Assembly (NCBI RefSeq): GCF_003144115.1
Contig: NW_020312012.1
Coordinates: 357,442 to 421,441 of the forward strand
Reading direction: 5' to 3'
Length of the DNA stretch: 64,000 nucleotides
Origin: Tilletiopsis washingtonensis
Lineage: Eukaryota; Basidiomycota; Exobasidiomycetes; Entylomatales
Shown: positions 11,504-24,300 of the stretch, one piece after another
Layout of the letters: each line of letters begins with the position of its first letter
How positions within the stretch are numbered: the stretch's first letter is position 1
The notes under the pieces: model-generated
Databases searched by the model: none
What the model was told of the DNA's origin: nothing
The model's input: only the letters and a program-made list of their open reading frames with translations
Made by a program: the position numbers and the translations under genes

Positions 11504-14500
11504 ATGTCCAGCCGGCACGCGCGCCCCAGTGCGCAGGCGGCCGCGACGAATGGCGTCGCCGGCTCAAGCGCGTCCGGCGCCGCAGCTGCCGGCGCCGCCG
11601 AGCCTCAGACGCCCGCACGACGCGTCCGCAAGTCCAAGCAGCTCAGCGCCAAGCAGTTCGAGAAGGTGCGCAGCCTGTGGCCTTGCATGGTGCACAGGGA
11701 TGTCGGCTGACTGTGCTGCGCTGTGCTGCATGTGCGTATTCAGATGATCAAGGACCTGTCGTCGGTGCAGCGCAGCAACCGCAAGGCCGGGCACATCCGC
11801 CTCACCTCGGGCGAGCCGGCGGGCGAGCCCGGCTCGAGCAGCTCGGGCGCCCGCGCCACAGACAGCGATCCTGCTGCCGGCGCGGGCGAGTATGCCGTGC
11901 CGTACACGATTGGCGAGGAGGCAGAAGAGGGCCTGTCCGCTGCGCTTGCGGCGGTCAATGTGGAGGGCGGCCAGGCCAACACGGAGTACTGGCTGCGCAC
12001 CGTGCGCGATGCCGACACCAGCGGGCTGGCCAAGCTGGCAGGCAAAGGTCCTGATGGGATCGCACTGGCGAGGACAGCTGCGAAGGGGCTGAAGGGCAAG
12101 GCAAATGGTGAGTCTGAGCCCGATGCAGCGCGCGATGGAGGACAGACCGAGCGCGCGCGATAGCTTGTCGCGGCGCGTATTGAACGTGCGTGCAGAGGCG
12201 CTGACATCCCTGTGATCGCAGCCCCGCAAGACTCATTCATGCACGAGGCCTCGTTCGTGTTCAATCCCTTGACACGGCGGGTGCCGCACGCATCGCCGCG
12301 GAAGGCGGCTGCGGCGCCATCAGGCAGCAGGGAGAAGGGCAAGAGCCGGGAGCCGGCTGCCTCCTCGCCTGCCCCGACGGCTCCCCGGCATGAAGCGCCG
12401 GCTGAGGACGAAGAGTCCGAGCTCTTGCCGCTTGGCCTGGCGAGCAAGGAGGTGCAGGAGGCGCTCATTCTGGAGGATCTGCTCTTCGTCCTGATGGTGA
12501 GGGGGCCAGGCCTGTGCTGAGATGAGGGCTAGCAGACTGACGGGCCGATGATTCACAGGGTATCGAAGGCTCGTACATCACGTATGCGCCGTCCTATGCG
12601 CCTGATGATCCGGCGGCGCGGCTAAGGGGCGCGCAGTGGGTCATCGATCCGGCGCTTGGTGAGTCATTCGGCCTGCCTAGGCCAAGCAGCCTCTGACGAG
12701 CTCCATCAGATCCATCCCTTCGCGATCTCGTCGAGCGCATCCTGCCGCTAGCGACGCACTACTCGTCGATCTTCGCCTTTGTGGAGATGGACAGCAGTCT
12801 GGAGTTCGGCACAGTGATGCACGCGCTGTGTGCTGCCATTCGCGAGCTGCTCAAGGTGCGCGGTGCGTTGAGTACCTGGTGGAAGCGTGCTGACGACGGA
12901 TCTCCAGGAGTACGAGATCTTGCTGGTGCAGCTCGAGCACCAGCATGCGACATCGCCGGCCTTCACGCTGCAGCGGTTCTTCTTCTACATCCACCCGACG
13001 ATGCGCACGCTCAGCATCGTGCACTCGCTCACGAGCTCGATCGCCAATGTCTCGCACGCGCCGCTGCTCGCTGACGACGACGACACTGCGTCGCTGTCGA
13101 GCAGCAGCGACGAGGATGATGACGAGGTGTCAGGCACGCTGGAGCAGGAGCAGCGCGCCATCCTTGGCCTCGACGACGACGCATCTGCCACGGAAGTGAA
13201 GGGCGGCATCGTCAAGGGCGGAGAGGTGCTGGCAATCCTGTGGGAGCGGTGCGAGCGAATGCGCGGGTGAGTTGAGCAGCGTTGTGAGCCTGCAGTCGCT
13301 GGTCTGATAGGCTGCTCTGTGCAGAGACGCGACTGCCAGCTCTCTGTTTTCGACCCTCTTCCTGCGAGCGTCGCAGCCATATGCCCGCATTCTGCTTCGC
13401 TGGATCACCACCGGCCACCTCTCCGACACGTACGACGAGTTCATGATCGCCGAGGACCCGCGCGTTACCGTCGCCAGCCTGGAGCAGGACCCGACGGACG
13501 AGTACTGGGACCGGCGGTACATGCTGCGCGACGACATGGTGCGCGAGCAGCGCGAGCAGCGACAGCAGCGCGGCCTCGACTTTGACTTTGAGGAGGAAGA
13601 CCTCGGGCCGCGCGGCTTCCTGACTGGCGGCGCCAAGATTCCTGGCTTCCTCGAGCCCTGGAAGCAGAAGATCCTGCTCGCGGGCAAGTACCTCAACGTC
13701 GTGCGCGAGTGCGGCAAGGAGATCGGCCGCGAGGACGGCGCGGACGCCGCGAATGTGGACGATGCAGCGAGAGGCCAGGGCCGCGACGGCCAGCTCGTCT
13801 CCATGACTGACGACAGGTGAGTGCGCCGACCGATCTTGACACGGCGATGTGCTGATTCACTTCCGATGCACAGCTTCTATGCACGCATCGACGAGGCGTA
13901 CGAGCGAGCCAACTCGGCCCTGCTGCGGCTGCTGCTCGTCGACCACAGCATCATGGAGCGGCTGCGCTCCATGCGCCACTACTTCTTCCAGGCGCAGGGC
14001 GACTTCTTCTCCATCTTCCTCGTCAATGCCGAGCACGAGCTGCGCAAGCGTGTCAACCCGAGCCACATTCGCGAGGCGACGACGGCGCGCCTGCAGTCGA
14101 TCCTTGGCATGGTGCTGGGCAGCTCCAGCTGCGTCGGCTCCGACGACCCATACCGCGAGGACGTGCGCATCGACTTTGCAGGCGAGAATGCGTACGAGCA
14201 GATGCGGCGCATCGCCGAGACCAAGGGCGGTGTCGAGGCAGCCAAGGCGCAGGCGCGGCGAGAGCGGCAGCGCGACGTCGACCTGATCTCTGGTGCGTGG
14301 CCACGCTCCGAGTGCCGCGAGGCGAAGCTGACCCCTCGGCACAGTCATGGAGCTGCTGCAGTTTGACCTTGCCGTGCACTTTCCCGTGTCGCTCGTCATC
14401 TCCAAGCGCAACATCCTCCGCTGGCAGTTCCTCCAGCGGCCGATCATCCACCTCAAGGCCACCGAGCGAGCGCTGGCCGAGGTGTGGCACGAGCACCGCT

Positions 14501-15160
14501 CCTTCGACCTCTGGCGCGCCCGGCACAGTGCGCCGCTGGAGCGCTACAAGCTGCGCGTCTTTGCGCTGCGCTCGCGCATCGGCTGCTTCGTGCAGCAGGT
14601 GCTCGCCTTCATCACCGTCGATGTGCTGGAGCGCAACTGGCGCGAGCTCGAGGAGAAGATGGGCAGTGCCAAGACGGTCGACCAGTTTATGCGCGACCAC
14701 TTTGACTTTCTCAACACCTGCCGCAAGGAGTGCATGCTGACGAACGTCAACTTTGTGGACGTGAGTGCTGCGGCTGCAGTAACGCGCAGCACGGCCGCTC
14801 ACCCACTTGCACCACACAGGTCCTGGGCAAGTTGATGTCCGTCGCCTCCGTCTTCACGCAGAACGCCGTGCGCTTCCGCGACTCGCTCAAGAACGAGGTG
14901 CAGCGCTGGGAGACGCACCGCGCAGCTCACCCGCTCGAGGCGCCGCTGGACGTCGACGAGAAGGTGCTGGCGTTCCTCGAGCGCATCGAGGAGGTCTTTG
15001 ACCGCCGCATTCGCGTGAGGCTGCCGTGCCACGCCGTGCTCGCCGCAGTGCTGACCGCTTGTCTGCGCAGATGTTCCGCGACATCGTCTCGCTCGAGGCC
15101 ACGACGGAGAACCCGGCCGCCGTGCCGCTGCAGTATGCGCTCGTCAACGCCCTGCAATAG
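11504..15160 (+). CDS. GCP2: Gamma-tubulin complex component 2 (GCP2/Spc97/Alp4)
   Basis: Eleven exons: 11504-11665, 11744-12107, 12222-12496, 12559-12658, 12710-12855, 12908-13266, 13325-13816, 13874-14292, 14345-14760, 14820-15014, 15071-15160. All phases agree and give 1005 residues. GRIP1-like motifs include [27 protein letters not shown] and [22 protein letters not shown]2 follows ([20 protein letters not shown], and the conserved helix around [12 protein letters not shown] near the C-terminus). The protein pairs with GCP3 and holds gamma-tubulin in the small complex that nucleates microtubules at spindle pole bodies. An acidic, Ser-rich insert (~380-440) lies between the two domains. 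The small last exon and short introns (50-115 nt) are typical of this window. Confidence 0.95.
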
Positions 15161-16133
15161 AGCCGCCGCTGGCCTAGACGCGTGCTGCCTCCGAAGCCTG
15201 CTGCTCCGCTGCCCCTTTCCGCTCCGCCTCGCATGTCACTGCCTTCTGCGGCTGGACGCCCGTGCCCTGCTGCTATTTACCTGTCCCGAACGCTGCGCAA
15301 TGTATCTGTACTGCTTCAGTCGGTGGGGAGGAGGCGGCGCAAGCGTGGGAAGGATGCTGCACGTGACCAGCTGCCATCGCGCCGGCGAGCCGCAGCCGCA
15401 GTCGCGCGCGCGACTCTGCGCGTCCGCCCCGCTCCAGCCGTCTTGCAGCTGGCGGCACGGCGCCGGATGGCACAGCGGCCGCCGGCGCAGCCGCTCTCCT
15501 CTTCCCACACCCCCTCCCCTCCCGTAAGTATGCCGCACCAGCTACGAGCCTCTCCGCATCCTCTTCTCGACGCACACCGCTGTGCATCATCTGCTCGGGC
15601 GCTGCATGTGCGCCTTGATGCGCTGCAGCCAGCGCCGCTCGGTGCATCCCGCGCGCCACCCAGCACCCGGCCGCAGCGTCGCACTGCTGCCACAACGATG
15701 AAAGCACGCATCGCTGCTCTCCGCGCAGAGCAGCCGTATGCGGCACACTGTCACTTGCGTCGGCAAGGCGCCGCAGCGCTTCGTCGGGCCCGAAGGCGAG
15801 GGCGGGCGGGACGCGGCAGCGGCGTGCAGCACACATCTGAGAAGAATGGAGAGGGCGCAGGCGAGGACGCGGGAGCGCCTAGCGAAGCGCTGGTCACCTG
15901 CACGCCCTGCCGCCCGCTCGTTGCAGAAGCTCAGGTGCAGTCAGAGATCGGTTAGGCGCGGTGCGAACTGCCGCTGTGCGACGGCGCGCGCATCGGAGCG
16001 GGCAGGGTGGGATGAGGTCGGCATGGCAGAGCGCTGGCTGCGGCAGGGCTGCGGACCAGTCTTGGCCGCGCAAGTTGATGCGACGCCAGTACGGGCGCTG
16101 ACCGCTGTTCATGTCTCGCTCAGCCTCTTCAAA
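15161..16133. other. Intergenic, upstream of RPL12
   Basis: This is the 3' region of the GCP2 gene followed by the promoter and leader of RPL12. Open frames on both strands are random in character. No TATA box or recognisable ribosomal-protein promoter element was identified by eye. Confidence 0.4.
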
Positions 16134-17070
16134 ATGGCGCCCAAGATCGACCCCAACGAAGTCAAGATCATCTACCTCCGCGCCGTCGGTGGTGAGGTCG
16201 GTGCCTCGTCGGCACTGGCCCCGAAGATCGGCCCGCTTGGTCTCGTGAGTGGTGGTGTTCGGGCCTAGGCCAGGTCAGGGCGGGCTCGCGCGCGGGACAG
16301 GTGGTGGACAAGCGGCGCGCTCCTGGCGCACTGCTCGACGCTGCGCGCCCGGCGCCTTGACCCTCTGGCGGCTTCGTGGCATGCGTGAACTCCGACTGAC
16401 CCGCGCTCCGCACACAGTCGCCCAAGAAGGTCGGCGAGGACATCGCCAAGGCTTCGGGAGAGTGGAAGGGCCTGCGCGTCACTGTGCAGCTCACGGTCCA
16501 GAACCGTCAGGCTGCCGTGACGATCGTGCCCGCTGCCAGCTCGCTGGTCATCCGCGCGCTCAAGGGTGAGTGGCTGGAGACGCATCCAAGGCAGGAGCAG
16601 GCGACTGATGCAGGGCTGCGCGCACAGAGCCGCCGCGTGACCGCAAGAAGCAGAAGAACATCGCGCACTCCGGCAACATCCCCTTCGACGAGATTGTTGA
16701 GATTGCCCGCACCATGCGGTACAAGTCGCTCGCCAAGGAGCTGTCGGGCACGGTCAAGGAGATCCTCGGCACGTGCCAGAGCGTCGGCTGCAGTGAGTAT
16801 CTGCAGCGTGCACGGGCGTGGGAGGTGGATGCTGTGCTGTTGGCGTCAGTGGCGTCAGATGCAGCAGGCGGCGAGCTGCAGACAGGTCGCTGGGGCCGAA
16901 AGCGCAGGCATGAGGGCGAGCGCGCGGACGATCGCGCCTTCTCGGCGATGCAGACCGCTCGAGGAACACTGCTGACCGCTGCATCCCCTCCTCCAGCCGT
17001 TGACGGCCAGCCCGCCCACGACATCATCGACGGCATCAACGAGGGCGAGATCGAGGTGCCTTCCGAGTAA
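16134..17070 (+). CDS. RPL12: 60S ribosomal protein L12 (uL11)
   Basis: Four exons (16134-16244, 16418-16565, 16628-16792, 16997-17070) give exactly 165 residues, the normal eukaryotic length. The N-terminus [20 protein letters not shown], the middle [19 protein letters not shown] and the C-terminus [15 protein letters not shown] are those of uL11. The protein binds the GTPase-associated centre of 25S rRNA at the base of the ribosomal stalk. Introns are 173, 62 and 204 nt, longer than the window's norm. Long introns in ribosomal protein genes are common in fungi. Confidence 0.97.
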
Positions 17071-17240
17071 AATGCGACGCGCGCGCAATGCCCATCTTCT
17101 TGTCATCTGTACTTCACTGCTGCAACTCCTGGCCTCATCATCGCGTCGTGGTGGAGCAGAGGGGTATGCATTAGGTCGCGGGCGGCGCAACGGGAGCAGA
17201 GAGCAGATGCAGGGAGCAGGAGCTTCGAACGTCACTAGGG

Positions 17241-18481
17241 TCAGGCGCTCTTCGTCATGCGCAGCAGAGTGGCGTTGTCGAGCACGATCGTGTCGACGGG
17301 CTGGTCACGCTTGCTCGCGTCTTCCGCCTGGAGCGTCGCCGGGTTGCGGTACTTGAACGAGGCATGCACCTCCCCACCCAGGCCCTCGGCCTTGAGGCCG
17401 GCGACGCCGCGCTCGGCAGCCAGCACCATGGCGCGTGCGAGGCGCGTCGTGTCGATCTCCATCGAGTCGGAGAAGCGCGAGGCGTGACGGGTGAAGAACT
17501 GGAGGGCACCACTGCATTCAGCTCGCAGTAGACCGGCGCAGCAGCGCCAGACTCACTCCGTACGCAGTCTCGATCGGACGCTTCTTGCCGCCGCGGTCGG
17601 CGTTGGCGAGGAAGCCTGGACGGCAGAGAAATGCCTCTCTGTAGCCAATCGACGCTGGCAGAAGCCAAGTGCGTCAGCGCTGCGATCGCGATACCCTAGC
17701 TCGCAGCTGCTCACCAAGCGCCTCTTCCGTCTCGCCCTTGCTCTGCGGGTACAGGAATGACGCCGAGCTGCTGGCCAGCTGCGCCGAGCAGTACAGCACG
17801 CGCGACTGCTCGCGCTTCGACGCATCGAAGGCGGCGCGCGCACCGGCCACGACGTAGTCTGCGAGTCGAGGTCAGCACGGGTCAAGCGGCGCCGCGATGC
17901 TCCAGCGACGGCGATGACGAGTTGCAGCAGCGACAGCATCGCGTAGTCGTGCGCAACATTGCATCTGCTGCAACCAGTCATCGGCGTCGATCGCGCATCG
18001 CGGCTCGCACCAGACTGCTTGAGTCACTCACCGCGGTCGATCTTGGTGAAGGCGGCAGCTGAGCCGGCCTGTGCGCGAGTCGTGCCCACTTCGAAGACGC
18101 ATCAGCCTGACGTAGGGTCACACTTGGCGCGCAGGCGACAAAGCCTAGCACCTGCAGCGCATAGCCGTGCTCCTCCTGCTCCTCGGCGACTCACGAGTAA
18201 TGTACACGTCCTGTGCGCCGACGTGGAACTTGCGCGCCTCCTCGCCCTCGGCGCCCTGCTCGAGCAGCACGTCAAAGTCGACGATGTGCTCGTGCAGCTT
18301 GGCGTGCTGCACGCCGCTGGGGCGCCGCAGAAAGGCGTGCACGGCGGCGTAGCGCGGCGACTCGAGGAGCACCTGCAGCAGCGGCTTGCCGACGGCGCCG
18401 GTCGCACCGAGGCTGCGCAGACAGGCGTGAGGGGTGAGGCGGCACAATCGGCAAGGGCGCTTCCTACATTGCGGCGTTCAT
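17241..18481 (-). CDS. HTATIP2/TIP30-like NAD(P)-binding Rossmann protein
   Basis: Six exons in transcription order: 18468-18481, 18195-18412, 18032-18088, 17715-17858, 17557-17654, 17241-17498; 262 residues. The first coding exon is only 14 nt, and splicing completes the nucleotide-binding loop MNAAILGATGAVGKPLLQ (GxxGxxG). The join VYITLGTTRAQAGSAAAF and the catalytic-type YPQSKGETEEAL segment match the TIP30/CC3 and fungal Fmp52 short-chain-dehydrogenase-like family. YxxxK is only partly kept as YPQSKGE. The substrate is unknown; fungal Fmp52 is mitochondrial, but no targeting peptide is obvious here. The gene converges on RPL12 (170 bases between stops) and diverges from QCR2 across 400 bases. 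Confidence 0.87.
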
Positions 18482-18881
18482 GCTGGAGGAAGAGGCAGAG
18501 GTGTCGGGCTGCACGGACATGGTGGGGTTTGGTAGACGTCAAGCAGAGTCGGACAAGGCCCGAGCGCCGTGTGGAGTGGAGGCGCGTGGGAGCGGAGGAG
18601 TCGCGCGCTGGGGAGGGGCAGCTGGAGGGCCAGCACGTGCCGCGCCCCAGCAGCCGCTCGGCGCAAGCCGGCGCTGTGTGCCTAGCCTGGCGCGACCTTC
18701 CTGGCGGAGAGCACGTCGTCGCTGCACGCCGGCCCAGCGCCGTGGCAGCCAAGCAGTGCGCCGCCGCCAGCCAGTCGCACGGTCGGCATCGCTCATCGCC
18801 GGACGTGGACGTGCTTGCTCTTGCCTCTGCTCCATCCTCTCCTCTCCTCACCCTTTACCCCTCCCGCCCGCCCGCCTGACC
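18482..18881. other. Shared divergent promoter, HTATIP2-like gene and QCR2
   Basis: These 400 bases separate the two start codons. The last ~60 bases before QCR2 are C/T-rich (leader-like). No TATA box is visible. Confidence 0.45.
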
Positions 18882-20883
18882 ATGTCTCTCGCCCGGGCCG
18901 CCGCCGCGCCCCTCCGCCGCGCTGCTCTTGCCCGCGCCGCCCCGGCCGCGCGTGCCTTCAGCACGGCCAGTGCCGACGGCGTCAAGGTCGCTGCTGCCGT
19001 GAGTATGCCTGTGCGCCGGCAGGCCTGCTGCGGCCCGGATGCGGGCGTGCTCGGCGCTGTGGTTGCCAGGAGGACGCGGCTATTTGGAGCTTTCAGCCCG
19101 TGTCCGCGTCGCTCGAGCCTCGGAGCGCGGCTCGAGCACGCGCCTCGTCAGGAGACAGTACGGCAGCCGACAGAGGCTGACCGGCCGCGCGCTGCAGGAC
19201 GATGGCTCGCAGACGACGAGCATCACCGTCGCCATCAATGCCGGCCCGCGCTACGAGACTTCGGCTGGTGTTGCGCGTGAGTGCTGCGAGCGAGAGCGCA
19301 TTGCGGAGCATGTCGCTGATCTTCTCGCGTCTGGCCTACAGACATCCTCAAGAAGTACGTCTCGCCTGCGAGGCGGTCAAGCCGCCTGCCGTTCTGATCC
19401 CCTCCCCCTCAGCTTCACGTTCAAGTCGACTGCCCAGCGCTCGGCCCTGCGCCTGATCCGCGAGGCGGAGCTGTACGGCGGCCTGCTCTCGAGCAGCCTG
19501 AGCAAGGAGCACCTCTTCCTCACCGCAGAGTTCCTGCGCGGCGACGAGTGAGTGCAGCAGCGTGGGTTGAGCTGGAGCGCGAGCGCTCTGGAGCGGAGCG
19601 GAGCGCGAAGTCTACAGCAGTGCAGCTGCACTTGAGGCCGATGCTAGGAAGGGCCAGCACCGAATGCCGAAGTGCGAGGCCGATTCGGCACCGGCTCGAT
19701 GTACCACGTTCGGTTCGCCGGCATACTGACACGCGCTCTCTCAGGGACTTCTTCGTTCAGGTCCTTGGCGAGGTGCTCTCGTCGTCGAAGCTGCTTGAGC
19801 ACGAGTTCCAGGAGGAGGTGCTGCCCTCGGTGGCCTCGGAGTTCAGCTCCGTGCAGGCCTCGCCCGCAGCGCTTGCCTTCGACGCCTTCACGCAGGCGGC
19901 CTACCGCCAGCGCGGCCTCGGCGCGTCGCTGTACGCCTCGCCCATCACGCCCGTCTCGCACGACGCCGCCGTCTCCTTCGCTCGCGCTGCCTTCGCCAAG
20001 TCGAACCTGGCTGTGCTCGGCTCGGGCATTGACGCTGGCGCTCTCGCCTCGCTTGTCTCGAAGCACTTCCAGGGTGTTGCGTCGTCGGGCAGCGTCGCTG
20101 CCGGTGCGTCGAAGTACTTTGGCGGTGACGCGCGCATTGCCTACGCACCCGCGCACTCCGACAGCCCGCGCGCCAGCGATGGCCACGTCGTGTTCGGCTT
20201 CGAGGGCGCTGCGCTCGGCTCGCCAGAGCTGGCCGTGCTGCGCGCCCACCTCGGCGGCGAGGCGGCCGTCAAGTGGTCGACCGGCCTCTCGCCGCTCGCT
20301 GCCGTGTCCGCAGGCCACCCGGGCGTGCAGGCCAACGCCTTCAACCTCGGCTTCTCGGACAGCGGCCTCTTCGGCGCCCACGTCTCGGCACCGCACGCCA
20401 AGATTGGCGAGGTGGCCAAGGCCGCTGCCCAGGCCTTCAAGAAGGCTGCCGACAGCATCTCGTCGGAGGACCTGAGCCGCGCCGTTGCCAAGGCAAAGTT
20501 CGAGGCCGCCGCCGCGCTCGAGAACCGCGCCACCACGCAGGCCGTTGCCGGCGCACAGGTGAGTGCTGCGGGAGGACTCGGCCGCACGCAGCTGCTTTTA
20601 GCACGCGCGGGCTAGGCGCGCTTCGTCGGAGAAGCGCACTGCTGACCCTCTCTCGGCAGCTCCTGAACGGCTCTGAGGTCCAGTCGCTCGAGGAGGCCTT
20701 CTCGAAGTTCGAGGGCGTCAAGGCAGATGCTCTGTCTTCCGTGAGTAGCAGAGGCGCTTCTCCTAGTCCGGGCGCCGTTCTCATGCCCGCATACAGGCCG
20801 CCGGCAAGCTGCTCAAGAGCAAGCCGACACTCGTCGTCGTCGGCGACGTGCAGAAGCTGCCGTACGCGGACGAGCTGTTCTGA
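18882..20883 (+). CDS. QCR2: Ubiquinol-cytochrome c reductase core protein 2
   Basis: Seven exons (18882-18998, 19198-19276, 19342-19354, 19413-19547, 19745-20558, 20660-20740, 20797-20883) encode 441 residues. The N-terminus is an Arg/Ala-rich mitochondrial presequence (MSLARAAAAPLRRAALARAA). The peptidase-M16-like core follows (TTSITVAINAGPRYETSAGV, FKSTAQRSALRLIREAELYG), and the protein ends VVVGDVQKLPYADELF. The inverted zinc-binding HxxEH motif of active processing peptidases is absent, as expected for core 2. The protein is a matrix-facing scaffold of respiratory complex III. Exon 3 is only 13 nt and is required to complete AHILKN. Confidence 0.93.
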
Positions 20884-21391
20884 GCGGCCGCGCTCGGAGG
20901 TGGAGGAAGAAGTGAGGTTGGACGGAGGGCCGACTGCAGCGGCGCACGGCGGCAGCGAGGGCTGCAGCCCGTCTGTTAGAGCGCAATCGCGAAACTTCTC
21001 TTGGACGCACACGCAGTCGACTCGCAGGCCGTGGGCACGCAGGAAATGGGTTTTGGTTGCGAGTCACACGCCGAGGGCGCGCCGAGCTGCAGCAAGCAGG
21101 AATGTGGCGGGACGTGGCGCACGCGGGCGGGAAGGCGCGGCGCAGCGTGGCAGGCCGGTGGATGCAGGGTGTGATGGGAAGAGATGCGAGAGAAAGAGGA
21201 AGGGTGATGTGCTAGGGACTTGGGTGCGGACAGATGTGGTGTGGGTCAGAGCGCGAAGAGATGATGATGATGATGACGGGGTCCTGCACACGCGCGGCCG
21301 CATAGTGCGCCAGAAGTAGGCCAGCAGGAGAGCGTGCGGATCGCAGAGTGGACCGGCGAGGGCGCCCGGGTCGTGTGTTGAGGCGACGCTG
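20884..21391. other. Convergent 3' intergenic region
   Basis: About 500 bases between the stops of QCR2 (+) and the LARP-type gene (-). It should hold both 3' untranslated regions. A short ATG/GAT repeat occurs near 21258-21278; no gene is supported. Confidence 0.4.
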
Positions 21392-24300
21392 CTATGCGCC
21401 ATTCGACACTGGCGGAAAGAGCGTGCCGCCGAGGCCTTCCGCAGCGACGACGCCGAGGGTCTCCTGATCCTGGAGTCAGCGTCAGCGAAGCCATCCACTG
21501 CTGTTCTCAGCGCTGCTCACCTCCTTGTCCGAGTCGCTGCAGCCGTCTTCCATGCTCGAGTCTTGGTGTGCGGCGGAGCTTGGCGGGCTGGAGAAGGCTG
21601 TTGAGGACTTCGAGCGGCTCGCCTCCGTCAAGACGGTCGTCGTTGAGCGGCCGTCTGCGTTGCTCGACTCGCCCGTGTAGCCATTGACACCGCTGCCCTC
21701 GGTCGCGGCACTGTCCTGGCGACGCAGCTGCGCGAGACCGGCATGTCGGCGGCTGGCGTCGTCCTGCGCAAGCGAGCTGTAGTGCTGCTCGGAGATGCCG
21801 GCCTGCGCAGAAGACGGCCGAGACGACTGATCGACGTCGTTCGGCACGCCGTTGGCGCCAAGCACGTACGACTCCCAGTTCTGCGCCTTGCGCACACGCA
21901 TGTTGCTCGCGTCGACCTCGAGGACGCTCGAGTACAGGAGTGTATCGCGCACGAGCGCCAGGTCTGACGTGAGGCGCTGTACGCGGTTGAAGCCGGCGAC
22001 CGTGCTGATCGAGACCCAGCCGTGCGCGTCCATGCACTGCCGCAGAAAGAAGTCGCCCTGCAGGTTGCGCTCGCTGAAGTAGAACTCGATCTGCTTGAGC
22101 AGCTGGTGCGTCGGTGCGTCGATTCCTGGCACGCGCGGAGACCCGGCCGGCGAATTGACGAATGCGGGAGCGCGAGTCGGCGGTGGCTGCTGCCACTCGC
22201 CGTGCGCGAGCGAAGCAGGCGCCATGCCCTGCGGCTGAAAGACCGGCAGAGCATGCGGCTGGCCGCCGTGCAGCCAGAACGGAAGCTGCGCGCCCGTCGC
22301 GTAGGAGCCCGAGCCTGGGCTGCCACGACTTGACGGGGCACCCTGGCTGTCCAGATCCGCGCCATCGGCGCCGGGGCCGGGCATGTACGCGCCGTCGTTG
22401 CGTGAGCCCGAGAAGACGTCTCCGCCGGCGTGGCGACCTCCGCGGCCGCGGCCACGGCTCCCGCGTCCACGCGCACTGTGCCGCACCGGGCTGTGCGAGG
22501 CGTGCCAGGAAGGATCGCCGTTCGGCACGAGGAAGTCGGTCGCACGCGTAGGCGAGAACGAGCCGTCCTTGTTGAGTCGCTGTGGCGGTGGAGGCACGAA
22601 CGGGAATGGCGACGGCGGTCCCGGGCTGCCCGACGTCCAACGCATTGGCGGGAACATGGCAGGCAGCTCCGACAGCGCCATCGGCATCAGCGGCGAGGAG
22701 AAAGGCAGCGCCACAGGTGCCGACGCGTCTGTTTCGCCGTTGAGTGCCGGCGAGGCGCTCACTGCATCGGGCGCGCCGCTCGAGTCGGCTGCCTCGGCAG
22801 GTGGTGCGCCAGGCGCGGACAGTGACGCCTCCGCCTCGCGTGCCTGGCCTTGTCCCGACGCTAAAACGCTGTCCGCTGCGGCGCTGGGAGCGCTCGCGTC
22901 TTGACGAGAGGCCTTGCTGCTCTCCTTGGTGCCTGACTTCGCATCCTGCTTGTCGGCCTCGGGCCGCTTCTCGCCGCCCGCTGCGCCCTTGTCCGCTCGA
23001 GTCTTGGCGGCCTTCTTCGGGTGCGGCGATGTTGCCGACGAGGCGTCCTTGCTCGCTGCGTCCTTCCCAGACGTCTTGCGCCCGCTCGCAGGCAAGGGAC
23101 TCGCGTGCGTGATGGTGGGCACGATGGAGATCCACTGCTTGCCCTTCTTGCCCTTGTCACCCGCACCCTTGGCGACCTGCACGTCGAGGCCCTCGAGGCC
23201 CTTCTCTGTCGCCGCTGGCCGCTCGCTGCTACTATTCTCGCCGGTGCTGACAGACTCCGCCCGCGGCTTGCTTCGAGCAGCAGTCTTGACAGTGGCGTCA
23301 AGAGGACTCGGCCATGACTCGCTGTCTGCGAGCACGCTTGCTGCGGCCTGCGCACGCCGAGCCTTGCTCTTGGACGTGGCAGCAGGCGCGGCAGGTTTGA
23401 CCGCGCCGCCCGATGATGTGCTGTCTGCGCGCCTGCGGGCGGAGCTCTCTGCGACAGTCGACGAAGCCGGCGCAGCTGAAGATGGGACCGAGGCTGCCGC
23501 AGTCTCGGCGGCTTCGACGCTTGACGAGACACCAGAGGCGGAGAGTGCTACCTCGTCCTGATGATCATCGCCAGCGGCGCCGTTCACGCTCGTGTTTGCC
23601 TTCCGCCAAACGCTGTGCGCCTCAGCGCTGGTCGGCGTTCCGGTGGCTGATGGTTCTTCGGCAGTCGAGGGCAGCGATGGCGGCATCGACACGACCGGCG
23701 CGGGCTGCAGGCCAGCTCCGATGCCCATCTCCGCTGAGCTTTCCTGCAGCGCCGGCACGAACGTCGGCATGTTCTGCCCGCCATTGAGCAGGTGAATGCG
23801 GTCGAGCCACGCGTTGTCGTACGCCGGCCCTGTCGGAGCTCTGGCGAGCGAGAGTGGCGACCGCGGCACGAACGGAAGCGTGCTCTCAGCTATTGAGCGC
23901 GTTATTGGCGAGTCGCCTTGCAGACTAGCGCCGGTACTGCTCCGTCGTTCAGCAGGCTTTTGCGCACTCGGTCCGGCTTGCGCAGGAGCAGAAGCGGAGG
24001 TCGCAGGCGCTGCTGCGCGCCGCTCCTTCGAACTGTCCTCCTCGCCGACTGATGAGCTTCTCGACTCGGCAGCGCCAGGCCGCGACGCGCCACTGGGGGC
24101 GCTGCCATTACTGCGAGTCGAAGCCGGGGGCTGAGCCACCGCAGCGGCCTTGGCACTCGCCGGGGCACTGGACGAAGCAGAAGTGCTCGCGTTCCCTGTA
24201 CTCGTCGCTGGTGGCGCAGTCGTGCTCACCGGCTTCTTCTGCTCGACCGGCGCCTTACTGCCAGCGGCAGCGGCAGTGGAGGTCTCCTGCCGGGACTCTG

